The notes beneath the pieces are model-generated. The model ran no database searches and was not told the DNA's origin. It saw only the letters and a program-made list of their open reading frames with translations. Shown here one piece after another: positions 13,835-23,492 of a stretch of 64,000 bases of DNA (the stretch's first letter is position 1; each line of letters opens with the position of its first letter). This stretch comes from Prototheca cutis (Eukaryota > Chlorophyta > Trebouxiophyceae > Chlorellales > Chlorellaceae), in assembly GCA_002897115.2 (NCBI GenBank), contig BCIH01000016.1, positions 218,774-282,773 on the forward strand, read 5' to 3'. The translations under genes were made by a program, and so were the position numbers.

Positions 13835-14627
13835 ATGGCCAGCACCCCCGGAGCAACCCAGGAGCAGCTGCAGGGCGGAGGTACTGGGCTGGGGGATGTC
13901 ATTGCATGAGATCTCAAATCAAAAATCATGTTTCATGTGACTGCTTGCGGGACCCTGATCCCCTCCGCACCCTCCAGTGCGCAAGGCGTTGGTGACGATC
14001 CAGCACACCGCCACCGAGGTGGCCAATGCCCCGACGGTGGGCCTCTACTATGTCAGGGTGCGCGGGGGTTGGGCTGGGGGGCTTGAAGTATTTCATCGTG
14101 CTTGGATCAGGCAGGGCGTTTGTACTGTTTGCGTATTGCATGCTTCTATCGAAGAAACTGCTTTTCATTCTTGTCCTTTTGCCCATAATGTATGTGAGGT
14201 TGCGGCAACCCACCGGCCCGGAGGTCCCCCCCCTCTCCCACCCTCCCAAACGACCCCAAACCGCTGCACCAACATACAGGAGCACGTGAGGTCTTCGTTG
14301 CCGCTGGTCGTGGCCTCGCGCCAGGAGGCCACGGCCGCCCAAGAGGAGCTGCAGGACGCGCTGTATGCCAGCCGTGGCGCAGAGGAGTTTGCCGCGACGC
14401 TCAGCACCGTCCTGCCTGGGGTGCTCGCGCGACTGGGGGACGACCTCGCCCGGGCATGCGCCAGCGCGGCGGCCGCCACGGCCGCGGCACGGCCCGAACT
14501 CGAGCCCGCGGGGGGGGTGCTGTCTAGCACACTCGACCTGCTCAAGCTTCGGAGCACGGGGGGAGGGGCCGCCGGTTTGCTGCGATCCGCAGGTGCCGGT
14601 TCAGCCAGTGGGCCAGGCGGGGCCTAG
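13835..14627 (+). CDS. BORCS8 / MEF2BNB-like protein (BORC complex subunit 8)
   Basis: Homologue of the BORC subunit that in animals helps couple lysosomes to Arl8 and kinesin. Exons 13835-13880, 13978-14057 and 14280-14627 join in phase to 157 residues. The conserved core runs from about residue 17: a helix, then ATEVANAPTVGLYYVREHVR and SSLPLVVASRQEATAAQEEL, aligning with the animal pattern of ANEPSVALY...EHVRRSLP followed by a Gln/Glu-rich helix and an aromatic-containing helix. The C-terminal 60 residues are Ala/Gly/Ser-rich and probably disordered. The identification rests on that motif recognition; the function in an alga (vacuole or endosome positioning) is inference. Confidence 0.78.
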
Positions 14628-15066
14628 TGAAGCGGGGAGTTGAGATGCAGACCAGGACCCCTGCGCGTAGTTTGGATGATGCATGGATGCATGCCGGATT
14701 GACTGGCCTTGGCCGCGGCGGTGTTATGCGATGGGGCAGCAAAGAATGTGCCCGCATGTGGAGCCGAGGAGTTCCCCGCTCCCCAGCACACGTCCCCGCA
14801 ACTCAAACTGCTGCTGTGACGAAGGCAAAAATGTTTGGAATCCCTGCGCCCAACCAGCGTGGTTTCAACATGCATATACGGTCACATGCACAGCATCGCG
14901 CAATTTTTACAGCGCATTCGCATCGTGAATCCTTAGAGCATGTTTGCACGGCCATGCGCCCAGGGTCAGGCAGGCAGGCAGGGAGGGACCAGGGCCTGCT
15001 CCTCCACCCACCCACACACACACACACNCACCCACCCACCCACACACACACACACACACACTCCTG
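14628..15066. other. Convergent 3' flanks with CA microsatellite
   Basis: About 440 bp between the BORCS8-like and release-factor stop codons. It ends in an imperfect CA/CCCA repeat (15011-15061) with one N. No gene seen. Confidence 0.5.
15011..15061 (+). repeat. Imperfect (CA)n/(CCCA)n microsatellite
   Basis: Alternating CA units and CCCA units with one N, directly beyond the release-factor stop codon. Confidence 0.85.
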
Positions 15067-17432
15067 CTACTCGCTTGCCTTCCCAGTGGCTGCCCAGTGC
15101 AGGTAGGCTGCGAGAAACAGGTCCAAGTCTCCATTGAGAACGTCTGTGGCAGCCGCCGTCTCGGTGCCCGTCCGTGCGTCCTTGACCATGGTATAGGGAT
15201 GCAGCACATAGTTCCGGATTTGCTGGCCCCACTCTGCATGGATTGAGTTGGTTGGGTCATGAAGAAACGGTTTGGTGGGGTTGATCTTTTCAAGGTGCCG
15301 CCCCGGGTGCCCTCCCTTCTCGGCACGACTGTCTTCACCATGTGCCACTGCGAGGTTTTGACTTTTTTTCTGCATGCAAGCACAACCACCCCACACAAGA
15401 GCCAGCTCCGGGAACAAACAAACAGGCACCTCAAACACACCAGCCTTGACGGGGTCCCCGCGGATGCGGGCGGCTTGGCGGCGCTGCTCCTCCCGGGCCT
15501 GTACCAGCAACTTGGCCTGGAGCCACTTGAGCGCCAGTGCCTTGTTCTGAGCCTGCAGAGGTTGTGGGATGAGTCTGTTTGCTGGGAGGCTGCAGCTCTT
15601 GTCGTTGACCCGTGCAAGCCAGCCGCTTGCTTGTCGTCCTTGGTACATCGGGCCCCCCAAAGCACCCACACACACACCCACGACATACCTGGCTGCGTTC
15701 GACCTGGCAGCGGACGGCAATGCCTGTGGGAAGGTGCACGATGCGCACGGCTGTCTCCACCTTGTTCACGTTCTGGCCGCCCGCGCCACCGGCGCGCATG
15801 GTCGAGATGTCCAGGTCGGCGGGGGCCAGGTCCACTGTGTCCACGGCATCGTCCAGCGAGGGCATGACCTCAACGGCAGCAAAGCTCGTCTGCCGCGCGG
15901 CCTTGGCATTGAAGGGCGACTGCCGTACAAGGCGGTGCGTTCCCTTCTCCCCTGCCAGCCAGCCGTAGGCACGCGGACCACAAACCTCCAGCTCCACGGA
16001 TTTGATCCCGGCCTCCTCCCCGGCCGACCGCGCCAGGGTCCGCACCGCAAAACCCCGGCGTTCCGCCCATCGAAGGTACATGCGTTCCAGCATGGCCGCC
16101 CAGTCCTGGGCGTCGGTGCCCCCCGCACCAGCCTGGATGGACAGAACAGCATCCTGCACATGGACTGGGGATTCTATTGAGGCAAGAAAGCCATGGACAT
16201 GGCATGGAGTCTCAGAGCAGGACACCCATTTGAAGGACGCCCATGAGAGGGGATGGAGTGAAAATCAGGGTGCTGGCACTGCGTGGAATGGATCCGTCGT
16301 CAGGACGCGCCTGGCAAACCCGCCGCAATGAGCATCCCACTGAGCATCCCCGACAGCCGGACAAAAGAAGAACAGGAGAAACCATCTCACCCGGTCATCG
16401 TAGGGGTCGCTGAGAAGCTGGTCCAGCTCCAGTCGATCCAGCTCAGCCTCGAGCTGCTCAGCCAATTGGGCTGCCGGCGCCAGGATTTCAGGCGTCACGG
16501 CGCCTGTCGGGCCCTGAAGATATATTGGCAGTGGCTTTGGTGATGGTTGCGGCAGAGCAATGGGGGTTGGGGCCCGTCAGTCCACTCAGAACGCGTTCCA
16601 GGCATCCTCCTGCTACCCTGTTGCACCATCGTCTCACGCTGGAACCCTCCAAAGCCCAGCATCTCCCCCCTTTCTTAAAAAACCCACCACGTCCAAGGCA
16701 GCAAGCTCCAAGGTGATTTCTAGATCTTCCATCTGATCTCGCAGGCGGCGGACAACCTCCAGCTCGGTCTTTGCAGCCGCCAGCCGCCGCAGCAGCGCTT
16801 GGGCAGACTGTTGGTTCCCCCACAGACCCGGGTCTGCTGCATCCTTTTCCAGGGCGCTCACTTGCTCATCCAGTCCATCCGCATGCATGCGCTGTAGTGG
16901 GATAATGTGGGGCCATCCGGAAGGAGATGGGCCAGACATCGCTGTGGAGTTGCAAGCTCCTTCGCTGTGTCCCCCCAGCGATTGATTGTCCCATACCCAG
17001 CAATAGCGCAGCTTTCGCACCTGCACGGCTTTTTGCACGCGGTCATGAAGACTGCGGCTCTGTTCCTGAAGGGACCCCCACGTGCAGGTGCTTCCCTTAG
17101 TGGACGAAGGTGAACCGCAGGTGGAGAGGGTTCTAGCGGCTGGCCGCCACCCAGGCTGGCATGTCCGCCGTCTTGGGCACGTGAGAGCCGGTTTGAAGCA
17201 ATGAAAGTGTTCTGTGGAGTATCTTGATGCTCCGGGAGTACACGACCGCGTCATGGCGGGCCATCCTTGTAGAACACGGGCCACCCAGACGTGCCGAATT
17301 CTCAGCAGGTGTGCCGAGGCCATCCTTGGCCTTCCGCGCGTCACACAAGGCTACATCCTTCACATTGCCGACACGCCTTGAGCATTGCGACTGAGCCGAT
17401 TTACAAATGCCGCGACTCCTTGGAAGAGCCAT
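15067..17432 (-). CDS. PrfB: Organellar peptide chain release factor 2 (bacterial RF2 type)
   Basis: Class I release factor that hydrolyses peptidyl-tRNA at UAA/UGA on organellar ribosomes. Reverse-strand exons 17021-17065, 16688-16891, 16391-16513, 15689-16153, 15441-15552 and 15067-15233 all close in phase. Key residues: the SPF tripeptide of RF2 codon recognition in [16 protein letters not shown], the catalytic GGQ in [18 protein letters not shown], and [11 protein letters not shown] in front. The end [23 protein letters not shown] is the RF2 C-terminal domain. A first exon 17151-17432 ([11 protein letters not shown]...) would supply a basic, hydroxylated targeting sequence and fits in phase, giving 465 residues, but this exon is inferred. 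Plastid versus mitochondrial targeting is not resolved. Confidence 0.88.
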
Positions 17433-17601
17433 GAGCAGCGAACATGCACCATTCTGGGCACCAAGATGGCGACCATTTCGTGTCGATAGATTTCAAGGAT
17501 CGAGTGCCTAGTGCGATTGCGTTGGATATCACGCAGCAGCCGTGCAGACATTTCATAGACAATTTGTTTGTCTCCATGCGATATTTCAGATGGAAGCGTG
17601 G

Positions 17602-19431
17602 TCATCGCGCATACGAGGTGCCGTCCATCGTCCGAATGGCTCCGTACAGCTCAGGACGGCGGTCCCGGAACAGCCCCCAGCTGGCGATTGAGTGTAGTAT
17701 GATGCACCCATCAATCGCTTGTACCACTGGAATGCGCAATGCCCAGCACTCGTACCGTGCAATGCCCGTACCATGCATGCTCAACCAGGTCGTCTCACCA
17801 TCGCGATCCAGGCACCAAAGGTTGTCACGAGCACCCACCACCACCACTCCCACCCTAGCCCACCACACACCTTGCCCGGGCAGTGCTGATCTCGTCCAGG
17901 TCAAACGTTGCCAGGGCAAAACCTTCCTCCTTTGCTGGGTTGGGGTCGGGGCCACCATTCTCCTGCGGAACCTTGCCTCCCACCTGGTGATTGTTTTTTG
18001 TGGGTTTGTGGGGGATGGGACGGGTTACGGGCTGGGCGTTGAGTGGCGTCGGATGCAGTCCCCTGCCCACAAGTGCCCTCCCAACCACACCCCCCCCCCC
18101 CCAAAAAAAAAACCCGGCTATACTAATACGAGTCCCACCACAACTCGGACCTGAGCTACGACGGCGCCCGTTTCGTTGGTGATGAAGCTGCCGCCGAAGA
18201 ATGTGATTTCGCTCTTTTCAAACTTCTCGGTGCCGATGCGATTGGCGGCGATGACCGGGACCATGCTGGCCCCCGAGTGCCCCGCCATGACACGCTGCCA
18301 GTGGGGGTAGCTGCTCACCGGCGGCGCGGGCGGGGGTTCGCTGCCGATGGCGGTGGGGTAGAAGATCAGCTCCGCACCCTGCAGAGCCAGGCACCGGGCG
18401 CCCTCGGGGAACCACTGGTCCCAGCAGATCAGCGCCCCGATCCGGCCGTACGCTGTGTCAAATGTCTCGAACCCCGTGTCGCCGGGGCTAAAGTAAAACT
18501 TCTCCTGGTACCTGCGCCGGCGACAGAGTTGGGACCTTAAACCGGTGGGCATGAACGGAAAATGGCCACGCCTCTCAGCCAAGTCCCGGACTCGCACATG
18601 CACCAACGACGAGCAAAAGAAGGAATAACACCAGGAGCGCACCCGGGCCCGTCGGGGATGTGCGACTTGCGGTAGTGGCCCAGGACCGAGCCGTCGGCGT
18701 CAATCATGACCAGGGAGTTGAAGTAGGCGTTGCCGGCCTTCTCAAAGAAGCTGACTGCAGTGTTTGGGGACGGGGAGCATTGGCTAGTGGCCGGCACCCC
18801 ATTCCAGTGGAGCACACAGTCTCACACAACTCCCAACAAGACTAGACGACGACTCACATGGCAGGACAACCTTGAGCTCCTCCGCCAGCTTGGCGAACCG
18901 GGCGATGACGGGGTTGCCCTCCAGCGGCCGGGCCAGGCTGTAGTATTTGGCCAGCTGCTCCTGGCAAAAGTAGGGCGCCTCAAACAGCTCCTGTGGGAAT
19001 GGAAAGGGCGCGCAGTACCGCTGGGAAAGAGGCGGTGCAGCATTCATGTGACAACTGGGGAGGCTAGCGGGCACATCCGCCAGATGGGAATAGCCCATGG
19101 GCTTCCAGTCGCCGCTAGTCGCAGTACGCTATACTGCTGCCCACAATCAACGGACCTGGAGTAGAATTACGTTGGCTCCGGCGGTCGCCGCCTCCCGCAC
19201 GAGCTTCTCCGCCTTGGCCTGATCATAGGGTTTGCAGGGAAGCAAGAGCTCGGTACTCGTCAAGCCACCCTCCACACAAGCCCGAGTCTGCCGGTGAAAA
19301 TGACATCGATGCAATAGATCCTTCGAAATGCGTGGACCAACATCTAACATGATGCCTCGCCATACCAGATTCTCCTCCAAGTCCCAGGAGCAGGTCATCT
19401 GCGTGGTGGCGACTGTGACCTTTCGCGTCAT
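17602..19431 (-). CDS. CPA: N-carbamoylputrescine amidase
   Basis: Converts N-carbamoylputrescine to putrescine, CO2 and ammonia, the last step of the arginine decarboxylase route. Exons (reverse) 19366-19431, 19156-19218, 18858-18990, 18643-18754, 18151-18511, 17871-17983 and 17602-17680 join in phase to 308 residues, the size of plant NLP1. It is a nitrilase-superfamily enzyme: catalytic Glu in ELFEAPYFCQ, Lys in YRKSHIPDGPG and Cys in GALICWDQWFPEGAR. The segments GYQEKFYFSPGDTGF, YPTAIGSEP and SWGLFRDRRPELY are specific for this amidase rather than for omega-amidase. It starts 308 bp from the agmatine deiminase start, on the opposite strand, so product and substrate enzymes are neighbours. 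Confidence 0.95.
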
Positions 19432-19739
19432 GACTGCTGGCTAGCGGGAGGGCCGCCTAGAGCGTGTCGTGCGCCCTCTATAATCACAATATACAACAGG
19501 AAATGGGGTAGTACACGTTCATGGCGCGTGACAAGGATTAAGCTGACGCTGATCCCCGCAGCCCGCGGCCGAGCCCTTGCCACGTTGGAAACCCTAAGAA
19601 AAATCAGGAGAGCAGCTGCTGGCCACGGCCCGCGCGCTAGGTTGCGATCGCCTGGCTGGGAAAAAGGCATGGGGGTAGGAATGAATGCATGAGTTGAATG
19701 GGCGATAGTCCTCATCACCGCACATTCCGTGATCAGCCG
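19432..19739. promoter_or_regulatory. Shared 308-bp intergenic region of the putrescine gene pair
   Basis: Separates the start codons of CPA (-) and agmatine deiminase (+). It must contain both 5' untranslated regions and at least the proximal parts of both promoters. An AT-rich patch (tctataatcacaatata) lies near 19478-19494. Coordinated control is inferred, not shown. Confidence 0.55.
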
Positions 19740-22078
19740 ATGAGCACCAGGCTGGGCAAACTCCGCAACTGGTTGGCAGGCTCTGGTCCATTCTCGCCCA
19801 TGACGCAGCAGGGTGCCACGATCGCAGCCCAGGGCTGGCGTTTCCCGGCTGAATGGGAGCCCCATGCGTGTACATGGATGGGATGGCCGCGCCGGACGGA
19901 CAACTGGCGTGATGGCGCCGGGTACGACGGGCGGGGCCGTGGGGTCCTGTGGCTAGTCAAAGAACCCGCAACACTTCACGGAAGCTGGCGCTGACCTGGC
20001 TTCGCGATGCGCGTGTGGGGTGTCCTATCACATGTACAATGCACGGTCCATCTCGAGTCTGCCACGCATTGCAGGCCTGCACAGAAGGCCTTCCTGGCTG
20101 TGGCGGAGGCCATCGCCCAGTTTGAGCCCGTGGTGATCGGCGCAGATCCAGATGTGGTGGAGGAGGTCAAGGCCCGGGCGCCCAAGAACGTGACGGTGGT
20201 TCCCATCCCTCAGAACGACTCCTGGTTCCGTGACACTGCGCCCATGGTGGGGGTTGTGCGTGGTGGCGATTGCAGGGACGGCGGCAGCGGGCCAGCCATG
20301 ATGTCTGGACCATTGCCCGGCATGATCTCAGCTCGACTCGGCTGAATGACAGACTCGGATCCTGTTGCCAACGCCGTCATGGATGGGGGATAAGAACGCA
20401 TGCATGGGATCTGCCTCCCTCTCTCTATTGTCCATGCCGTTCTCCCTTTCCAGTTTCTGGTGCGGGACGGCCCAGCGGGTCGCGAGGTGGCGGGCATGGA
20501 CTGGGCGTTCAATGCCTGGGGAGGTCTGTACGATGACTTTGAGCTTGATCGCCAGATCGGATCCAACATCCTCAAGGTACTGTGCGTGTTTGCACGTGGG
20601 TTTGTGGGGGAGGGTATGACTTGGCAAGACCCTGGAGCCCCAGCAGAGGAGCGGGGTGTGCCTGATGGACCAGCAAGGTCACAGTCAAGTCGCTCAAGCG
20701 CCCATGCGCGTTCCATCCATGCAGACCGCTGGCGTGCCCCGGTTCAGCAGCAACATGATTCTGGAGGGCGGCTCCGTGCATGTCGATGGCGAGGGGTACG
20801 AGGAGTTGGTGTGGATGCATGGGGAGGACCGAGCGGCTGACTAGCCAGCCCTCCTGCACAAGGGACAGATGGATGGATGCACCACCGGCAGTGGCTTTCG
20901 GCAAAACCCACCAGCATGGGGATGACTGCCGGCGACAGGGAAGAAAATGCGGCATTTCAACTCCATTGCTGCGCTTCATCCACCTCTCCCTCCCCCCAAA
21001 ACAACAAATAAAAACATCAGGACGCTGCTGACGACGGAGGAGTGCCTGTGCCACCCCAACCGCAACCCGGCGCTGAGCAAGGCAGACATCGAGGCGCAGC
21101 TCAAGGCAAACCTGGGCGTGGCGACAATCATCTGGCTGCCGCGAGGGCTAGTCGGTGACGTGGATACCAATGGGCACGTGGACAACATCGCCTGCTTTGT
21201 CCGGCCGGGAGTGGTCATGCTGAGCTGGTGCGACAACCCCGACGACCCGCAGAGCGCCGTGTCGGCCGAGGCGCTGGCCGTGCTGGAAAGCGCGACTGAC
21301 GCCAAGGGCCGCAAGCTTCAGGTCATCAAGCTCCCGCTCCAGGCACCCATGACCTACACCAAAGAGGAAGTCCAGGGCCTCGAGGTATGGCTCGTTGGGA
21401 CTGGTATTATTTCTGTCATTGAAGAAGAGAGGGGGGGGGGGGGGGGGGGGGTGTCGTTGCCTGGCAAGAGTGTTGACTGGCCCGAGTGGGGGCAAGCAAC
21501 GCTCCAAGTGGGGGGAGGCAGAGCTCCACCGTGCGTTGGTGCCGCGTTGCTGGGGTGACAAGCTTAGGGCGCGGTACCATCACACTTTCCACCTTGGCCC
21601 CTGGGCTGACCGATCAACCAACTGCCTGCAGGGAAGCGAGGGCGAGATGGAGCGGAGGGCTGGGGAGCGGCTTGCGGGTTCCTACATCAACTACTACATC
21701 TGCAATGGCGGCGTGGTGATGGCTGGCTGGGGCATCCCTGAAGCAGACGCAAAGTGGGTCTGGAGGAAGGGGAAGGGGATTTTTTGGCTTTTTTCCTTGG
21801 GACCAGGGGAGTTGCAGGTATGGGAGTGCAACTGGCTCCGGTTCCCAGCCCATCTGGCGCCCGGAGCGCCTGCCGTCGCAACGCTGGCAGTCCAGGATTC
21901 CAGAATCTAGCTGAGACGACCACCATGCGACCACATTTGCAGGGCAAAGGCGGTCATGGAGGCGGCCTTCCCTGATCGCAAGGTGGTGCAGGTTCCCACG
22001 CGGGACATCCTGCTCGGTGGTGGCAATGTGCACTGCATCACGCAGCAGCAACCTGCTGGCAAGCCCGCGGCATGCTGA
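19740..22078 (+). CDS. AIH: Agmatine deiminase (agmatine iminohydrolase)
   Basis: Hydrolyses agmatine to N-carbamoylputrescine and ammonia. Exons 19740-19921, 20075-20246, 20454-20576, 20725-20795, 21021-21384, 21632-21753 and 21943-22078 join in phase to 389 residues, matching plant AIH. Peptidyl-arginine-deiminase-fold landmarks are intact: [69 protein letters not shown] with the active-site His, and the catalytic Cys in [14 protein letters not shown] near the C-terminus. An in-frame ATG at 19698 would add 14 residues; 19740 is preferred because the extension has no family counterpart. A 21-nt G run lies in intron 5. The neighbour on the left makes the next pathway step. Confidence 0.95.
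21431..21451 (+). repeat. G21 homopolymer
   Basis: G run in intron 5 of agmatine deiminase, following a GA-rich lead. Confidence 0.9.
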
Positions 22079-22389
22079 GCGGCCCATACGACAGATTGGA
22101 GTATAAAAATGAAATTGGGAGCGAGGAGAGAGATGCAAACTGCTCTGTTCTAATGGAGTGCCGGTGAGAGAGGCAGCTGGGTCGCAAGGGGTCCGGCAAA
22201 TTTCGCGTGGATGCAAGCAGCCCGGGAAGAAAGCGCGGGATGCCTGCTCAACTGGGCTTGGGGGTCTGGGGGAAATGCACGTCGCTCGGTTTTTCAGCTC
22301 ACAGCACAGGAGACCCGCGACACTTTGTGCGCATCAAACTCGCGAACCCTGCTTTCAAGTGCGGTGTACTGATAAGCAACATAGCCACA
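22079..22389. promoter_or_regulatory. Intergenic region AIH / B12D
   Basis: About 310 bp between two plus-strand genes. A TATAAA string at about 22101 is within this region; no further gene. Confidence 0.35.
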
Positions 22390-23041
22390 ATGTCTCCCGG
22401 TCCGTTCAAGTGGGTCAAGCCCGAAGTGTAAGTCCGCGCCAACGGGCCCGGGGGGTGTGGGTCCTCCCGGTGCACCCGACCCCCTCGCCGACTTGGATCA
22501 ACCAGCGTCATGCAACGAAACGGTGCTTCCAATGATGCAGGTACCCCATCATCATTCCCGTGGCCTTTGCCCTGGGAGCGATGACTTACTCGCTGGCTCG
22601 CCACCTGCTGAGTAACCCCGAAGTCTAGTAAGCTGGCTGCTCCGGGGTCGCGCGCTGGCTGCTTGGGCCTCGAAATGTGTGCATGCTGTTGCGTGAGATC
22701 TTTCACTTTGGATTTACTGTGCCCGGCGCCACCCCGCATTCCTCGTTTGGTGCAGCCCCACCAAGAAGTTGAGGCAGGAGGGTATCCCCGACGAGTGGAG
22801 CCGTGCGGAGAGCCACAAGGACGCCTCCCTCTTCCGCAAGGCCCAAGAAGTGCGTGTTTGTGGTTCCTGGGTTGATATAGTAATGATGTGGGTGCCTGCA
22901 CTGTGCGGGTGGTTTGTTCTCGTGGCTCGGTGCATGGATGGCCTCCGCTGCTGGAACCCACACATCCTCACGACGCGAACCTTTCGCATCGATGTGCAGG
23001 GCAAGCCCCTGACTGGCATCTTTGGCACCGAGTCCAAGTGA
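22390..23041 (+). CDS. B12D / NDUFA4 (MLRQ)-like small mitochondrial protein
   Basis: Single-pass membrane protein of the B12D / NADH-ubiquinone reductase MLRQ family; the animal relative NDUFA4 is a cytochrome c oxidase component. Exons 22390-22427, 22541-22627, 22756-22849 and 23000-23041 close in phase to 86 residues. The diagnostic core is WVKPEVYPIIIPVAFALGA, a transmembrane helix ending LARHLLSNPEV, followed by a basic YPTKKLRQEG and a charged tail. The split codons (GT|G, TA|C) confirm the exon joins. Whether the algal protein sits in complex I, complex IV or elsewhere cannot be told from sequence. Confidence 0.8.
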
Positions 23042-23492
23042 ACCGCTGGGGTTCTTCCGGCACTGGAGGACTCGCGGCTTGACACAGGAGGGAACCGGTT
23101 GAATGGGACGGAGGTCTGGGCCCCGCGCCATCCCCGGCGGCCCATCCCTGCAGATGAAGAAATCGAACGAAAATGTGTGTACGTGCTTGCCGCGCCTTGC
23201 CAAGGTCATGGTCACGGATGCCTGCTCTGCTGACTGATGTCGGTAACATCAAGGATTGCAGTTACTGAGCTTCCTGGGGAAAGCGGGGGTTTGAGAAGGG
23301 TGGGGGGGGGCATGCTGGGGTGCCGGTTCTTTCGATGCTTTGTGCCAGGACTTTGCGGTCTACTCAATAGGGTTGTGTTTTCAGCCTCTGCTGTGAGCAT
23401 CAGACTCAATGGAGGGCGCACGCTGCAGCGCTCGAGTTGTTTCCATGGATCCCCTCGGGTAGGGGAGGGGTGCGGGCTAGCTGCACGCAAAC
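23042..23492. other. Convergent 3' flanks of B12D and NHX
   Basis: About 450 bp with a short G10 run near 23304. No gene seen. Confidence 0.4.
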
